The notes under the pieces: generated by a model | The model's database searches: none | The model's input: only the letters and a program-made list of their open reading frames with translations | Told to the model about the DNA's origin: nothing | Shown here: piece after piece, positions 42,161 to 51,808 of the stretch | How the letters are laid out: every line of letters starts with the position of its first letter | Position numbering within the stretch: the first letter of the stretch is position 1 | From: Streptomyces sp. WAC 04229 | Lineage (GTDB): Bacteria > Actinomycetota > Actinomycetes > Streptomycetales > Streptomycetaceae | Direction of reading: 5' to 3' | Assembly (NCBI RefSeq): GCF_003947455.1 | Contig: NZ_QHJH01000036.1 | Location: forward strand, 1-51,972 | Length of the DNA: 51,972 bases | Translations under genes and position numbers: made by a program

Positions 42161-43636
42161 ATGGCCGGCGGCGCGAACGCCATTCTCGTCGGCGGACGGC
42201 GGGGCGAGAGGGCAACGCCCGGCACTCCTCGGCGCCTGCCCGTGGACCTCCTGCTCGCGGCGGTGGCCGCCGTCTTCACCGTCGCCCAACTGGTCCTGGT
42301 CCATCCCTCGATGGGTCTCGGCTGGGACGAGACGGTCTACGTCAGCCAGGTCACCACCCATCACCCGGCCGCCTTCTTCAGCGCACCGCGTTCCCGGGGC
42401 GTCCCCCTGCTGGTGGCACCCGTCGCCTCCTGGTCGGCCTCCACCGAACTGCTGCGCGTCTACCTGGCCGTGCTCTCCGGCGTGGGCCTGTATCTGGCGC
42501 TGCGCGCCTGGCGCGGCCTGTTCCCGTCCCACGTCCTGGCCACGGCCGGAGCCTTCTTCGCCACCCTGTGGGTGACCCTCTTCTACGGTCCGCAGGCCAT
42601 GCCCAACTACTGGGTCGCCGTCGGCGCCCTGATCTGCGTGGGCTGCTTCCTCCGGGTCCTGCGGGGCGAGGCCGGCCGGCGTGCGCTCTGGGGCGTGGCG
42701 GCCGGCGCCCTCCTGATGGCCCTGATGCGGCCGACCGACGCCGTCTGGGTGGCCGTACCGCTGCTGCTGCTCGTCCTCGCACGCCGCCACTGGATGCTGC
42801 TGGTCGCGCTGGCGGGGGGCCTGGCGGCCGGGGGGCTGGAGTGGGTGATCGAGGCGTACGCCTGGTACGGCGGTCTCGGCGAGCGGCTGTCGAGGGCCTC
42901 CGAGATCCAGGGCGGCCTCGGCTGGAACTTCGCCGTCGACGACCAGATGCGCAGCCTGGGCGGACGCGGGCTGTGCCGACCCTGCACCGGAGCGATGCCG
43001 AACCCGCTGGTCACCCTGTGGTGGGTGGTGCTCCCGCTGCTCGCCGCCCTCGGCGTCGCCGTCGCGGTCCGGGCCCGGCGGACCGCGACGGCCCTGGTCC
43101 CCTTCGCCTGCTCCGTGACGTCCGCGCTGCCGTACCTGTTCATGATCGGGTACGCGGCGCCCCGCTTCCTCCAGCCCGCCTACGCCCTGCTGGCCGTCCC
43201 CGTCGCCGACGCGCTGTGGCACCTGGTCAGGAACGGGCGCGGCCGGTGGCGGCCGGTGCTCGCCCCGCTGGTGGCACTCGCCCTGGCCGGGCACCTCGCG
43301 GCCCAGACGGCCGTTCTCATGGGCGCCGTGAACCGCAACGTCGACAGCCGCCAGGACTGGACCCGCGTCGCCGACGAGCTGCACCGGCTCGGCGTGCGCC
43401 CGCCCTGCCTGGTCACCGGCCACGAGTCGATCCCCATCGGGTACTACACCGGCTGCTCGTCCGGCGAGACCAGCGGCAACAACGGGAACACCACCGCCGC
43501 CGAGATCGTGGACACCGCGTCCAGGATCCCGGTCGCCGCGATCACCGGACCGGGCGGCACCGCGCCCGGCTACGCCCGCGACTGGACCCCGCACCGCATC
43601 ACCGACCTGAGCGTCCGCGTCGCACCCCCGGGTTAA
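42161..43636 (+). CDS. Polytopic membrane glycosyltransferase-like (GT-C fold) protein, 491 aa
   Basis: About ten membrane helices. The first external loop after helix 1 has GLGWDETVY (~50-58), the Asp-Glu pair expected in lipid-phosphate-sugar-dependent GT-C/PMT enzymes. The C-terminal ~90 residues are an extracytoplasmic domain (DSRQDWTRVADELHRLG, HESIPIGYYTGCSSGETSGNNGNTT). Function likely transfer of a sugar from a polyprenyl carrier to an acceptor outside. ATG with GAGGGG 7 bases upstream; stop TAA. 185 bases separate it from GH65. Confidence 0.75.
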   Translation: MAGGANAILVGGRRGERATPGTPRRLPVDLLLAAVAAVFTVAQLVLVHPSMGLGWDETVYVSQVTTHHPAAFFSAPRSRGVPLLVAPVASWSASTELLRVYLAVLSGVGLYLALRAWRGLFPSHVLATAGAFFATLWVTLFYGPQAMPNYWVAVGALICVGCFLRVLRGEAGRRALWGVAAGALLMALMRPTDAVWVAVPLLLLVLARRHWMLLVALAGGLAAGGLEWVIEAYAWYGGLGERLSRASEIQGGLGWNFAVDDQMRSLGGRGLCRPCTGAMPNPLVTLWWVVLPLLAALGVAVAVRARRTATALVPFACSVTSALPYLFMIGYAAPRFLQPAYALLAVPVADALWHLVRNGRGRWRPVLAPLVALALAGHLAAQTAVLMGAVNRNVDSRQDWTRVADELHRLGVRPPCLVTGHESIPIGYYTGCSSGETSGNNGNTTAAEIVDTASRIPVAAITGPGGTAPGYARDWTPHRITDLSVRVAPPG

Positions 43637-43654
43637 AGATCGCGTATCGGGAAA
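43631..43654 (+). promoter_or_regulatory. Possible SigB-like promoter
   Basis: GGTT (43631-43634), 14 bases, GGGAAA (43649-43654) resembles the Streptomyces SigB pattern GNNT-N14-16-GGGTAY with one deviation in the -10, ~50 bases before the DUF5709 start. It fits a stress-type gene but is weak evidence. Confidence 0.3.
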
Positions 43655-43703
43655 CGCGAACCGGGCAACGAGACGTCCGACGCAGCGCGAGAGGGAGGCA
43701 GTG

Positions 43704-44213
43704 ATGGGCACCGACCCCATGGCCGACGACGCCTACCAGCCCACCGGAACCAACGAGGAGCAGGCCGACGCCGCGCCCCTCGACCTCCAGGACGCCGTCG
43801 ACGAGCGGACCTACGACGACACGCTCGACGAGGGCTACTCCCCGCCGGAGAAGCCCCTGGGCGTCGACCGGCACGGCACCACGGCCGCCGAGCAGCACGA
43901 CGGCGAGAGCCTCGACGAGCGGCTCGCCGAGGAGGTGCCCGACGTCGCGGTGCCGGACGGCGACGGCGTGGGCGACCAGCCCGACGGCGAGGGGGAACCG
44001 GTCGACCCGGAGGCGGGCACGGAACGCTCGGGGCGCCTGGTCGCCCCCGACGAGGGCGTACGCGCCGACACCACCAAGGAGACGGTGGCCGAGGACGTGG
44101 GCATCGACGGCGGAGCCGCCGGCGCCGAGGAGGCCGCCATGCACGTCGTACCGGACGAGACGGCGCCCGCGGACGCCGAGGACGACGGAACGGGCCCCGG
44201 CCGGACGGGCTGA
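43704..44213 (+). CDS. DUF5709 family protein, 169 aa
   Basis: Very acidic, disordered protein matching the actinobacterial DUF5709 pattern: YQPTGTNEEQADAAPLDLQDAVDER, DDTLDEGYSPPEKPLGVDRHGTTAAEQHDGESLDERLAEEVPD (in outline), and ESG/ERSGRLVAPDEG followed by KETVAEDVGIDGGAAGAEEAAMHVV. Function unknown; in several Streptomyces such genes belong to stress regulons. Start: ATG at 43704 after GGGAGG; the GTG one codon earlier is equally possible. Confidence 0.88.
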   Translation: MGTDPMADDAYQPTGTNEEQADAAPLDLQDAVDERTYDDTLDEGYSPPEKPLGVDRHGTTAAEQHDGESLDERLAEEVPDVAVPDGDGVGDQPDGEGEPVDPEAGTERSGRLVAPDEGVRADTTKETVAEDVGIDGGAAGAEEAAMHVVPDETAPADAEDDGTGPGRTG

Positions 44214-44220
44214 CCCGCCG

Positions 44221-44241
44221 GGGCCGGGCAAACCCGGGCCC
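44221..44241. terminator. Hairpin between convergent genes
   Basis: GGGCCGGG (44221-44228) pairs with CCCGGGCCC (44233-44241) with one bulged base and a 4-base loop, 8 bp after the DUF5709 stop and 7 bp from the opposing stop. Probably terminates both. Confidence 0.55.
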
Positions 44242-44247
44242 GCAGGG

Positions 44248-44469
44248 TCAGGGCAGCAGCTTGTCGAGGGCCGCGGGGCCCTCGTCGGCCAGCTTCCGCC
44301 TGGCCCATTCCAGGTTCTTGGGCGTGACGTCCCGGCCGGCCGCCAGGACGACGTCCTCCGGGGACACCTCCGTGCCGGTGCGCGCGTGGAGCAGGTCGTC
44401 CGGCGTGGCGCGGTCGTCGCCGGGACGGGCTTCGGACGGTCGGGAGGCGTCGGGCTGTGACGTCGACAT
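44248..44469 (-). CDS. Small hypothetical protein, 73 aa
   Basis: ATG at 44469, 8 bases after GAGGAG. Charged protein with a disordered N-terminus (STSQPDASRPSEARPGDDRATPDD) and a helical end, VTPKNLEWARRKLADEGPAALDKLLP. The C-terminal 'NLEWARRKLAEEG' pattern recurs in small Streptomyces hypotheticals. Convergent with DUF5709. No function known. Confidence 0.7.
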   Translation of the reverse strand: MSTSQPDASRPSEARPGDDRATPDDLLHARTGTEVSPEDVVLAAGRDVTPKNLEWARRKLADEGPAALDKLLP

Positions 44470-44676
44470 ATCAGTGCTCCTCGGATCCGGATCGCTGCTT
44501 CGGTGCCGTGCTGTTGTCGGTCCCGAATATCCCGATAACACCATTCAATGCGGATTCCGCCCGCGCATCCGGAGTGCCGGACGATCCGACGTGCCGCCCG
44601 GGGTGCCCCGGCGTGTAATGGAGGGCACGCGACGGCGGACCGATCGAACCTGTCGCCCGGCAGAAGGACCACGGCC

Positions 44677-46941
44677 ATGGCACGAAGGCGCACCGGCGCC
44701 GGGGGACGGGGGACAGGCGGCGGGGGAGGACTGCGGCGTTGGGGCGAGTGGTGCGCCCGGCACGCAGTGATAGTCGTCGTCGCCTGGCTGGCCGCACTGG
44801 TCGCGCTGACCCTGACGAACCGCTCCTTCGGCGGCGACTACGCCGACGACTTCAACCTGCCCTCCTCCCAGTCCCAGCAGGGCCTGGACGTCCTGGAGCG
44901 GCACGATCCGGCGGCCGGCGGCTACAGCAGCCAGATCGTCGTGCACGACGACAAGGGGATGACCTCGCTCGGCTCCCAGATGTCCACCACCGTGAGCGAT
45001 CTGGGGAAGCTCCCGCACGTCCTGTCCGCCCAGAACCCGCTCACCGCCACCCCGCAGTCCGGTTCCTCCCAGCAGAACGCGGGCCCCGTCTCGACGGACG
45101 GCCGCACCGGCTACATCACCGTCCGTTTCGACATCCAGCCCGCCCAGCTGGGCGACGGCTACCTCGACGGCGTGGACGAAGCCGTCGACCCGCTGCGCTC
45201 GGCGGGCGCCGAGGTCGAGTACGGCGGATCACTCGGTGAGCTGGCCCGTCCGGCGGCCGACGACCGGGTGAGTGAACTCATCGGCTTCGGCGTCGCCGTC
45301 GTCGTCCTGCTGATCGGCTTCGGCAGCATGATCGCCGCGGTCGCGCCGCTGGTCACCGCGCTGATCGGGGTGGTCGGCGGGCTGGCCTGCCTCGGCCTGC
45401 TCGCGGCGGCGTTCACCTTCGCCACCGTCTCCCCGACCCTGGCGACCATGATCGGCCTGGGCGTCGGCATCGACTACGCCCTGTTCCTGATCACCCGGCA
45501 CCGGCAGAACCTCATGGACGGCGCCGACCCGGTGCGGGCGGCCGGTCACGCCACCGGCACCAGCGGCCGGGCGGTCCTCGTCTCCGGCTGCACGGTGATC
45601 GTCGCGCTGCTCGGCCTGTACGCGTCGGGGGTGTCCTTCATCGGCAAGCTCGGCATCGCCGCCGCGGTGACCGTCGTCTCGGCCGTCCTCGGTGCCCTCA
45701 CCCTGGTGCCCGCCCTGCTCGGGCTCGTCGGCCGGCACATCGACCGGCTGCGGGTACGCCGTCCGGTCGCCGAGACCGACGCCGAGCCCGGCAGCGAACC
45801 GCACGGCACCTGGCACCGCTACGCACGGCGGGTGGAGCGGCGGCCGTGGCGCTTCCTGGCCGCGGGTGTAGCGGCCCTCGTCGTGCTGGCCGTCCCCGTG
45901 TTCTCAATACAGCTCGGCCACATCGACGACGGCGCCGACCCCACCTCCTTCACCGACCGGCGGGCCTACGACCTGATGACCGACGCCTTCGGGCCCGGCT
46001 CCAACGGCCCGCTGACCGTCGTCGTCGACCAGAGCGGCGTACCCCAGTCGCAGCGCTCGGACCTCTCCTCGCAGGTCACCAAGAGCCTCGACGGCGTCTG
46101 GGGCACGGCCGCGGTGACACCGGTGACCCCCACCCAGGACGGCGACGTGCTGCTCGCCACGGTGTACCCGAAGGAGGCCCCGCAGAGCGCCGCCACCACC
46201 GACCTGGCCAACCGGCTGGTCGACAGCACCCTGCCCGACGCCGTGGCCGGCACGGACGCCGAGGGCTACGTCACCGGGGCCACCGCCTCGCAGGTGGACT
46301 TCCGCGACATCGTCGCCGAACGCCTGCCGCTGATCATCAGCGTGGTGGTCGCGCTCGCCTTCCTGATCATCCTGGCGGTCTTCCGCGGCCCGCTGGTCGC
46401 CCTCAAGGCCGCCGTCCTCAACGTGCTGTCGATCGCCGCCTCCTACGGCGTCGTGGTGGCCGTCTTCCAGTGGGGGTGGGGCGGCCCGGCGCTCGGGGTC
46501 TCCGGCACCGTGCCCATCGAGAGCTACGTCCCGATGATGATGTTCGCGATCATCTTCGGACTCAGCATGGACTACGAGATCTTCCTGCTCTCCCGGGTCC
46601 ACGAGGCCTGGCTGCGCACCGGGAACGCGAAGGACTCGGTGGCCCACGCCCTGGAGATCACCGCGCGGGTCATCACCTGTGCGGCCCTGATCATGGTGAG
46701 CGTCTTCGCCGCGTTCATCATCAGCGACAACATCGTGGTCAAGATGCTCGGCCTCGGCCTCGCCGTGAGCGTGCTCATCGACGCCACGATCGTCCGCCTG
46801 CTCCTGGTGCCCGCCGTCATGACGCTGCTCGGACGGCACGCCTGGTGGACGCCCCGGTGGCTCGACCGGATCCTCCCGCACATCGACGCGGAGGGCGAGC
46901 ACGAAGGGGGCGTCAGCCCCGGGCGGGCGGCGCGGGGGTGA
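44677..46941 (+). CDS. MMPL family RND-type transporter, 754 aa
   Basis: Integral membrane exporter of lipids or hydrophobic compounds, proton-driven. TM1 ~30-47, first porter loop ~50-185 with [14 protein letters not shown], TMs 2-6 ~195-365 including [16 protein letters not shown] (~262), and the second half with [17 protein letters not shown] (~628-644); the paired D-Y motifs are the proton-relay signature. About 12 helices, normal length. ATG at 44677 with AAGGA 9 bases upstream; residues further upstream are low complexity. Its end overlaps the convergent phosphatase by 29 bp. Confidence 0.92.
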   Translation: MARRRTGAGGRGTGGGGGLRRWGEWCARHAVIVVVAWLAALVALTLTNRSFGGDYADDFNLPSSQSQQGLDVLERHDPAAGGYSSQIVVHDDKGMTSLGSQMSTTVSDLGKLPHVLSAQNPLTATPQSGSSQQNAGPVSTDGRTGYITVRFDIQPAQLGDGYLDGVDEAVDPLRSAGAEVEYGGSLGELARPAADDRVSELIGFGVAVVVLLIGFGSMIAAVAPLVTALIGVVGGLACLGLLAAAFTFATVSPTLATMIGLGVGIDYALFLITRHRQNLMDGADPVRAAGHATGTSGRAVLVSGCTVIVALLGLYASGVSFIGKLGIAAAVTVVSAVLGALTLVPALLGLVGRHIDRLRVRRPVAETDAEPGSEPHGTWHRYARRVERRPWRFLAAGVAALVVLAVPVFSIQLGHIDDGADPTSFTDRRAYDLMTDAFGPGSNGPLTVVVDQSGVPQSQRSDLSSQVTKSLDGVWGTAAVTPVTPTQDGDVLLATVYPKEAPQSAATTDLANRLVDSTLPDAVAGTDAEGYVTGATASQVDFRDIVAERLPLIISVVVALAFLIILAVFRGPLVALKAAVLNVLSIAASYGVVVAVFQWGWGGPALGVSGTVPIESYVPMMMFAIIFGLSMDYEIFLLSRVHEAWLRTGNAKDSVAHALEITARVITCAALIMVSVFAAFIISDNIVVKMLGLGLAVSVLIDATIVRLLLVPAVMTLLGRHAWWTPRWLDRILPHIDAEGEHEGGVSPGRAARG

Positions 46942-48022
46942 GGGCGAGCATCGTCACGTCGTCCTGCACGTCCGGGCAGAACCGCAGCAGGTCGGCCCAG
47001 ACCAGCCCGGGGAGCGCGGACGGGTCGGCGCCCGCCAGCGCGGCCAGTCGTTCGGCCAGCGGGTAGAAGGCGCCGCCGTCGCCGCGTGCCTCGACCACGC
47101 CGTCGGAGGCGAGGAAGAGACGGTCACCGGGGCGCAGCCGCACCGTGCACACCTCGATGGCTCCCGCGTCCGCCAGTCCGAGCCCGAGCGGCGTCCACGG
47201 GGCGACCTCCAGCTCCGTGGCCCGCCCGTCCCGCAGCAGCAGCGGCGGCGGGTTGCCGCAGACCACGACGCGCACCTCCAGGCCGTCCGCGGAGAACTCC
47301 AGCAGCGCGGCCGTCGCGAACAGCTCCGCGTGCCGCGCGTCCGCCGAGTCCACCAGCAGCCTGCGGTCCATCCGCCCCGCCACCGACGCGAGGTCCGGCC
47401 GGTCCAGCACCGCCTCCCGGAACGCGCCCAGCAGCGAGGCGACCGTCGACACCGCCGACAGCCCGTGCCCCTGTACGTCCCCCGTCACCACCCGTACGCC
47501 GAACGGGCCGTCCCGCACGTCGAAGAAGTCGCCCCCGACCAGCGTCCCGCGCTGCGCCGCCCGGTACAGCCCGGCGCAGCGCACCGCCCCCACCCGCTCG
47601 GGCAGCGGGGGCACCACCGCCCGCTGCGCGGCCTCGGCGACCGCGCGCTCCAGCCCCAGCTGGGCGTCGCGCCGGCTGCGCACGAAGGACACGAAGACGC
47701 TCAGCACCGCGACGAAGACGACGGTCAGCAGGTCGGCGTCGCCCGGCCGGTCGAGCTGGAACACCGGCACGGTCAGCAGCGTGATCACGGCGCCGCACAG
47801 CGCGGCCGTCGCCAGCGGACCGTACGACAGCACGGCCAGCGGCGGGATGGCGCCGAGCAGGAAACCGATGTCCAGACGGTCGTCACTGAGCAGCGTCGCC
47901 AGGCAGATCAGCAGGATGAGGGCCGGCGGCAGCAGCCGCACCCAGCGGGGCGGCGGGGCCCCGCTGAGCCAGCTCCGCCGGTCCTCACCCGGGTGCAGCG
48001 GCGGGCCGGACACCATTCGCAC
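46913..48022 (-). CDS. Membrane-anchored SpoIIE/PP2C-type serine phosphatase, 369 aa
   Basis: RsbU-like phosphatase for anti-anti-sigma factors. Three or four N-terminal membrane helices (~28-112), then PP2C (~135-365): VGGDFFDV (~163), [11 protein letters not shown] (~178), [10 protein letters not shown] (~305), [11 protein letters not shown] (~355) provide the metal-binding Asp residues. No C-terminal kinase domain, unlike the protein at 11786. GTG start. Probably reports a membrane or envelope signal to a SigB-type network. Confidence 0.9.
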   Translation of the reverse strand: MRMVSGPPLHPGEDRRSWLSGAPPPRWVRLLPPALILLICLATLLSDDRLDIGFLLGAIPPLAVLSYGPLATAALCGAVITLLTVPVFQLDRPGDADLLTVVFVAVLSVFVSFVRSRRDAQLGLERAVAEAAQRAVVPPLPERVGAVRCAGLYRAAQRGTLVGGDFFDVRDGPFGVRVVTGDVQGHGLSAVSTVASLLGAFREAVLDRPDLASVAGRMDRRLLVDSADARHAELFATAALLEFSADGLEVRVVVCGNPPPLLLRDGRATELEVAPWTPLGLGLADAGAIEVCTVRLRPGDRLFLASDGVVEARGDGGAFYPLAERLAALAGADPSALPGLVWADLLRFCPDVQDDVTMLALTPAPPARG

Positions 48023-48092
48023 ACCACCACGCTCCTACGCCGCCCCGCCGCCCGCACGCCGAACCGCGCGGGTCGCGGCCCGCGGCGGGTGG

Positions 48093-49307
48093 CTAGAACG
48101 CGGTCAGCGTGAGCCGGAAGCCGGTCGGCGCCGTGTCCTGGATGTACGAGGCGAAGTCGGCCACGTCGTCGAAGGCGAAGCCGTACGCCCTGCCGTCCTC
48201 GGTGGCCGCGTGCACCGCCTTGGAGTAGTGGTTGGTCAGGCCGGTCCCGTAGAACGTCGCCGGGTCGGTCGTGGGCTGCTCGGCGGAGGACACCAGCGTG
48301 GAGCGGTTGAAACCGGCGCCGAGGACCGCGGCGACGGGGCCGGTCGTGCCGTCGTTGGGCGCGGCGAGGGCGCCGTCGCAGAACAGCACGTCCCGGGTGG
48401 ACGGCTTGGCGAAGGACACCTGGGCGGGACCGTCGAAGGTGAGCCGCCCGCCGCGCACCCGGCCGGTGAAGGTGCCCGCGTTGGTGGTGATCCGCAGGTC
48501 CTTGCCGGTGTAGGTGCTCCAGACCTCGTCGATGTACGGGGCGAGGTAGTCCTTCGCGAACAGGCCGGCGTCCAGCCCGTGCCCCGGGGCGATCACCCGG
48601 GTGTCGTCCACGACGAGCGGCGCGAACTCCTCGACCCGGCGCAGCGCGTCGAACACCGCCGCCCGTCCGCCCGGCCGCACGGTGCCGGTGGTCTGGTCCT
48701 TGGCGCCGGTCAGCCGGATGGCGAGCGGCACGCTGAACATGTCGACCATCGTGGTGTTGCAGAACATGCCGGAGGAGTTGTAGGTGAACTCGGCGCAGTC
48801 GTGCAGCACGCCGTGGTTGGGGTCGGACTCCACCCAGCCCGCCGGGTACTGCAGGGCGGGGTTTCCTGCGCCGTCCGCGACCACCTTGAACTTCAGCTTC
48901 TCGCCGAGGGACACGTAGATCCGCCCGGAGAGGTACGGCAGGTTCAGCTTCGTCTCACCGCTGCCGGCGAGGCCGATGGCGTAGTCGGTGTATCCGTCGG
49001 CGCCGTTGTCCGACAGCGCCACCGGGGCGACGGACCCGTCGGAGGTGACGCGTACTTGCCGGCCGTCCAGGTTGCCGACGATGTAGACGTGGACGTCCGC
49101 GTTGCCGAAGGTGCCGGTGCTGTTGACGATCGTCAGCGGCAGGGCACCGGCGGCCTTGGTCGCGGGGGAGTCCGCCGCGCCGTCCGAGCCGACGCCGGCG
49201 AGGGCGTGCGGGGCGACGGCCGCCGCGACGGGCGCGGCCACGACGGCTCCGCCGAGGGCGACGAGCAGCTTGCGACGGGCGAGCGGACGCTGGTGACGAG
49301 GAGTCAT
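48093..49307 (-). CDS. Glycoside hydrolase family 64 beta-1,3-glucanase, Tat-exported, 404 aa
   Basis: Secreted endo-beta-1,3-glucanase (thaumatin-like GH64, laminaripentaose-producing type) that attacks fungal glucan. Tat-like signal with RRKLLVALGG and a hydrophobic run ending ALA (~38). The catalytic domain starts PLTIVNSTGTFGNADVHVYIVG and contains GRIYVSLGEKLKF, WVESDPNHGVLHDCAEFTY (~160, acidic catalytic candidate), NTTMVDMFSVPL and TYTGKDLRI. No extra carbohydrate-binding module. ATG 49307 with GGAG 9 bases upstream. A LacI-type palindrome lies 63 bp upstream, so it is probably sugar-induced. Confidence 0.9.
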   Translation of the reverse strand: MTPRHQRPLARRKLLVALGGAVVAAPVAAAVAPHALAGVGSDGAADSPATKAAGALPLTIVNSTGTFGNADVHVYIVGNLDGRQVRVTSDGSVAPVALSDNGADGYTDYAIGLAGSGETKLNLPYLSGRIYVSLGEKLKFKVVADGAGNPALQYPAGWVESDPNHGVLHDCAEFTYNSSGMFCNTTMVDMFSVPLAIRLTGAKDQTTGTVRPGGRAAVFDALRRVEEFAPLVVDDTRVIAPGHGLDAGLFAKDYLAPYIDEVWSTYTGKDLRITTNAGTFTGRVRGGRLTFDGPAQVSFAKPSTRDVLFCDGALAAPNDGTTGPVAAVLGAGFNRSTLVSSAEQPTTDPATFYGTGLTNHYSKAVHAATEDGRAYGFAFDDVADFASYIQDTAPTGFRLTLTAF

Positions 49308-49369
49308 GTGGGGGGTCTCCAGAGTGATCGGGACATGACGGCGTGGGAGTGGGGATCCGGCAGGGCTCC

Positions 49370-49383
49370 TGAGAGCGCTCTCA
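49370..49383. promoter_or_regulatory. LacI/CebR-type operator palindrome upstream of GH64 gene
   Basis: TGAGAGCGCTCTCA is a perfect 14-bp palindrome with the central AGCGCT of LacI-family operators, close to the CebR cellobiose-repressor box TGGGAGCGCTCCCA of Streptomyces. It sits 63 bp upstream of the glucanase start. Confidence 0.75.
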
Positions 49384-49493
49384 CGCGGTGCGCCGATGGT
49401 ACGCACGGAGGATGGGCCGGCCAACCGGCTCCGTCCGTCCTCAAGTGCGTTGTTCCTGATGGGACTTGGCGCCCGGGGTGCGGGGGGAGGAAC

Positions 49494-49521
49494 GCTTAAC
49501 CGGTGCTTAAGACTCGCTTAA
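49494..49521. promoter_or_regulatory. Three GCTTAA direct repeats with 11-bp period
   Basis: GCTTAA at 49494-49499, 49505-49510 and 49516-49521, i.e. exactly 11 bp apart, one per helical turn. This is the spacing of response-regulator (PhoP-type) and SARP activator sites, but the GCTTAA word is neither consensus that I know. It lies 105-132 bp upstream of the acetyltransferase start. The rest of 49308-49625 shows only the glucanase operator and no gene. Confidence 0.6.
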
Positions 49522-49625
49522 TCCCGCCTCGAATTCCGGTGGCCCCTCGCGTACGCCTCACGTACCGTTCGGCCGACGCGAGACCGTCCGGGTCACGCGA
49601 GCGCCCGTCGCACCCCGGAGGTTCC

Positions 49626-50525
49626 GTGACCGAGCCGGTCATCCGCACGCTCGACGAGAGCGACGTCGCCCTCTTCGACGCCATGCCCGACCCGCTGGGC
49701 GCCCGTGAGGGCCACCGGCTCACCCGGCACCGGCCCGACTGGAAGCGGGTCGCCCTGCGCGACGGCACCGTGGTCGCCCGCGCCGCCTGGTGGGGCGGCC
49801 CCGACGACACCGAACCCGTCAACGTCAACTGGTTCGACGTGGCCGAGGGCGAGGAGGACGCGGGAGCCGAACTCCTGCGCACCGCCCCCTGGCAGGTCGA
49901 ACTCGAACTGAACGCGCCCGGCACCTGGCGCGAGGACCCCGCCGGGCGGGCCGCCGTCGAGGCCCGCCTCACCGCGGCCGAGGCGGCCGGTTACGCCCCC
50001 CTGGTCGAACGCTTCCTGTACCGGTGGACCCCGGAGTGCGGGCTCCCCGCCCGCCCCGGGCGCCTGGAGTTCCGGCCCGAACCGGACGACGCGGTGTTCC
50101 TCGACGCGCTGCGCCGCATCCACTCCGCCACGCTCGACGCCCACGCGCTGAGGGAGATCGAGGAGCACGGCCTCGACCGCGCCGCCCAGGCCGAGCTGGA
50201 CTTCTTCCACTGGTGCCCCTCGCCGCGCGCGTGGTGGCAAGTGGCGTACACGGCGGAGGGCGAGCTCGGGGGCATCCACATCCCCGCGCACAATCCGTCC
50301 GGCCCGTGCGTCGCCTTCATCGGCGTCCTGCCGGAGCACCGCGGCCGGGGGTACGCCTACGACCTGCTCGTCGAGTGCACCCACGTCCTGGTCGAGCGGG
50401 GCGCCGAGTTCGTGTCCGCCGCGACGGACCGGGGGAACCATCCGATGGCCGCCAACTTCGCCAAGGCCGGCTACCCCGTGGTGCGCGAGCGGATCAACTT
50501 CCGTCCGCCGGTGGCGGGCCGGTGA
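49626..50525 (+). CDS. GNAT family N-acetyltransferase, 299 aa
   Basis: Double-GNAT-type acetyltransferase. The N-terminal half (1-150) is a degenerate GNAT fold; the C-terminal half (~155-295) carries the acetyl-CoA loop VLPEHRGRGYAYDLL (~238-252) and DRGNHPMAANFAKAGYPVV (~268-286). It acetylates an unknown amine. GTG at 49626 with GGAGG 5 bases upstream settles the start. Overlaps the next gene by GTGA. Confidence 0.88.
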   Translation: MTEPVIRTLDESDVALFDAMPDPLGAREGHRLTRHRPDWKRVALRDGTVVARAAWWGGPDDTEPVNVNWFDVAEGEEDAGAELLRTAPWQVELELNAPGTWREDPAGRAAVEARLTAAEAAGYAPLVERFLYRWTPECGLPARPGRLEFRPEPDDAVFLDALRRIHSATLDAHALREIEEHGLDRAAQAELDFFHWCPSPRAWWQVAYTAEGELGGIHIPAHNPSGPCVAFIGVLPEHRGRGYAYDLLVECTHVLVERGAEFVSAATDRGNHPMAANFAKAGYPVVRERINFRPPVAGR

Positions 50526-50914
50526 CCGCCGGAGTGCGTGGCGGAGGCGGTGCGGGGTTCGAGGGCGAGATCTGGCAGGTGCGCTCCCGCGACTGCGGTG
50601 AGGGGGCGGCGGGCGCCCTGGTCGGGGAGATCCTGATCGACGACGCCGACTTCCCCTGGCTGTCGGGACGGTTCCGGCCCGGACCGGCCCACGCCGCGGT
50701 CCAGGACCTGTTCGCCCGCGAACTCGCCCTCGTGGAACGGGACGACGCGGGCCACCGGGCGGAGTGGGAAGAGGTCTGCGCCGAGATCGAACGGCGCGTG
50801 CGGCTGCTCTCGCCGGACGGCCCGGTCGCGGAGTTCCTGCTGCACATCGAGGGCGATCGGGCGTGGTTCCGGTGGAGCGACGAACCGTTCGAACGGGCGG
50901 GCGTCGACGGCTGA
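50522..50914 (+). CDS. Hypothetical protein, 130 aa, coupled to acetyltransferase
   Basis: GTG start overlapping the acetyltransferase stop (GTGA). The sequence has alternating strands and acidic helices: EGEIWQVRSRDCGEGAAGALVGEILIDDADFPWLSGRF, then HAAVQDLFARELALVERDD and EFLLHIEGDRAWFRWSDEPF (in outline). The DADFPWL and HIEGDRAWFRW segments look conserved-type. No family recognised; tight coupling suggests shared expression, not necessarily function. Confidence 0.75.
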   Translation: MTAGVRGGGGAGFEGEIWQVRSRDCGEGAAGALVGEILIDDADFPWLSGRFRPGPAHAAVQDLFARELALVERDDAGHRAEWEEVCAEIERRVRLLSPDGPVAEFLLHIEGDRAWFRWSDEPFERAGVDG

Positions 50915-50920
50915 GCCGGG

Positions 50921-51808
50921 TCACCGGCGGTCGGTCAGCAGGGCCTCCGCGTCGGCGAGGATCTCCGTGACCCGCAGCCCGAACGCGGCGTCGCACGGCG
51001 ACGGCCGCCCACCGCCCGCCGCTGTGCGCAGCGCGTCCGCGGCCCGCCGCAGCGCGGGCACCGGCCCCTCCACCGCTTCCGGGAGAAGCGTCACACCGGC
51101 CCGCCCGCGCAGCTCCACCGTCGCCCCGGCCGCGGCGGGCGGCGCCGTCAGGCTGAGCGTGAGGGTGCTCGACGCCCCGCCGGAGTGGTCCAGGACCAGA
51201 TGGACCGTGTCCCCGGGACCCGGCACCGCCGCCGGCACACGCCGGACGTCCCCGAGGACCGGCAGCAGCACGGACAGGGCGTGCGGACCCACGTCCCACA
51301 GGGCGCCCTTCTCCCGGCGCCACGGGGAGTGCGCGAAGGGACTGTCGTCGCCGCCGAAGACGGAGCCGAGCCACTGCGCCCGCGCGGTGAACCAGCCTTC
51401 CTCCTCGGCCTGTTCGGCGATCCACGCCTCGGTCTCGGGCTGGAACCGGGCGGTGAAGAAGACGACCGAGGCCACGCCCGCCGCACGCACCGCCTCCACC
51501 ACCGCCCGCCCCTGCGCCACCGTCGGCGCGAGCGGCTTGTCGAGCAGGAGATGGCGCCCGGCCCGTGCCGCGCGCACGGCCAGCTCGGCCTGCACGCCCG
51601 GGGGCAGCGCCACGGCGACGGCCTCCACGTCGGCGAGCAGGGTGTCGACGTCGTCGTAGGCGCGGGTGCCGTGCCGCTGGGCCAGCTCCTTGGCGGCGTC
51701 CGGACGCCGCCCCCACACCCCGACGAAGTCCAGGCCGTCGTGCCCGCCCAGGGCTGGGGCGTGTGCCATGTCGGCCCAGGGGCCGGTGCCGAGCAGTCCG
51801 ATACGCAT
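50921..51808 (-). CDS. Gfo/Idh/MocA family oxidoreductase, 295 aa
   Basis: NAD(P)-dependent dehydrogenase. Rossmann loop GLLGTGPWADMAHAPAL (~4-20), the family's EKP motif as LLDKPLAPT (~91), and ALWDVGPHALSVLLPVLG (~170) with the catalytic Asp/His region. Shorter than the protein at 26455. ATG at 51808 follows GGAGAGG by 6 bases. Single gene, opposite to the acetyltransferase operon with 6 bp between stops. The remaining 51809-51972 holds no gene I can see. Confidence 0.9.
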   Translation of the reverse strand: MRIGLLGTGPWADMAHAPALGGHDGLDFVGVWGRRPDAAKELAQRHGTRAYDDVDTLLADVEAVAVALPPGVQAELAVRAARAGRHLLLDKPLAPTVAQGRAVVEAVRAAGVASVVFFTARFQPETEAWIAEQAEEEGWFTARAQWLGSVFGGDDSPFAHSPWRREKGALWDVGPHALSVLLPVLGDVRRVPAAVPGPGDTVHLVLDHSGGASSTLTLSLTAPPAAAGATVELRGRAGVTLLPEAVEGPVPALRRAADALRTAAGGGRPSPCDAAFGLRVTEILADAEALLTDRR

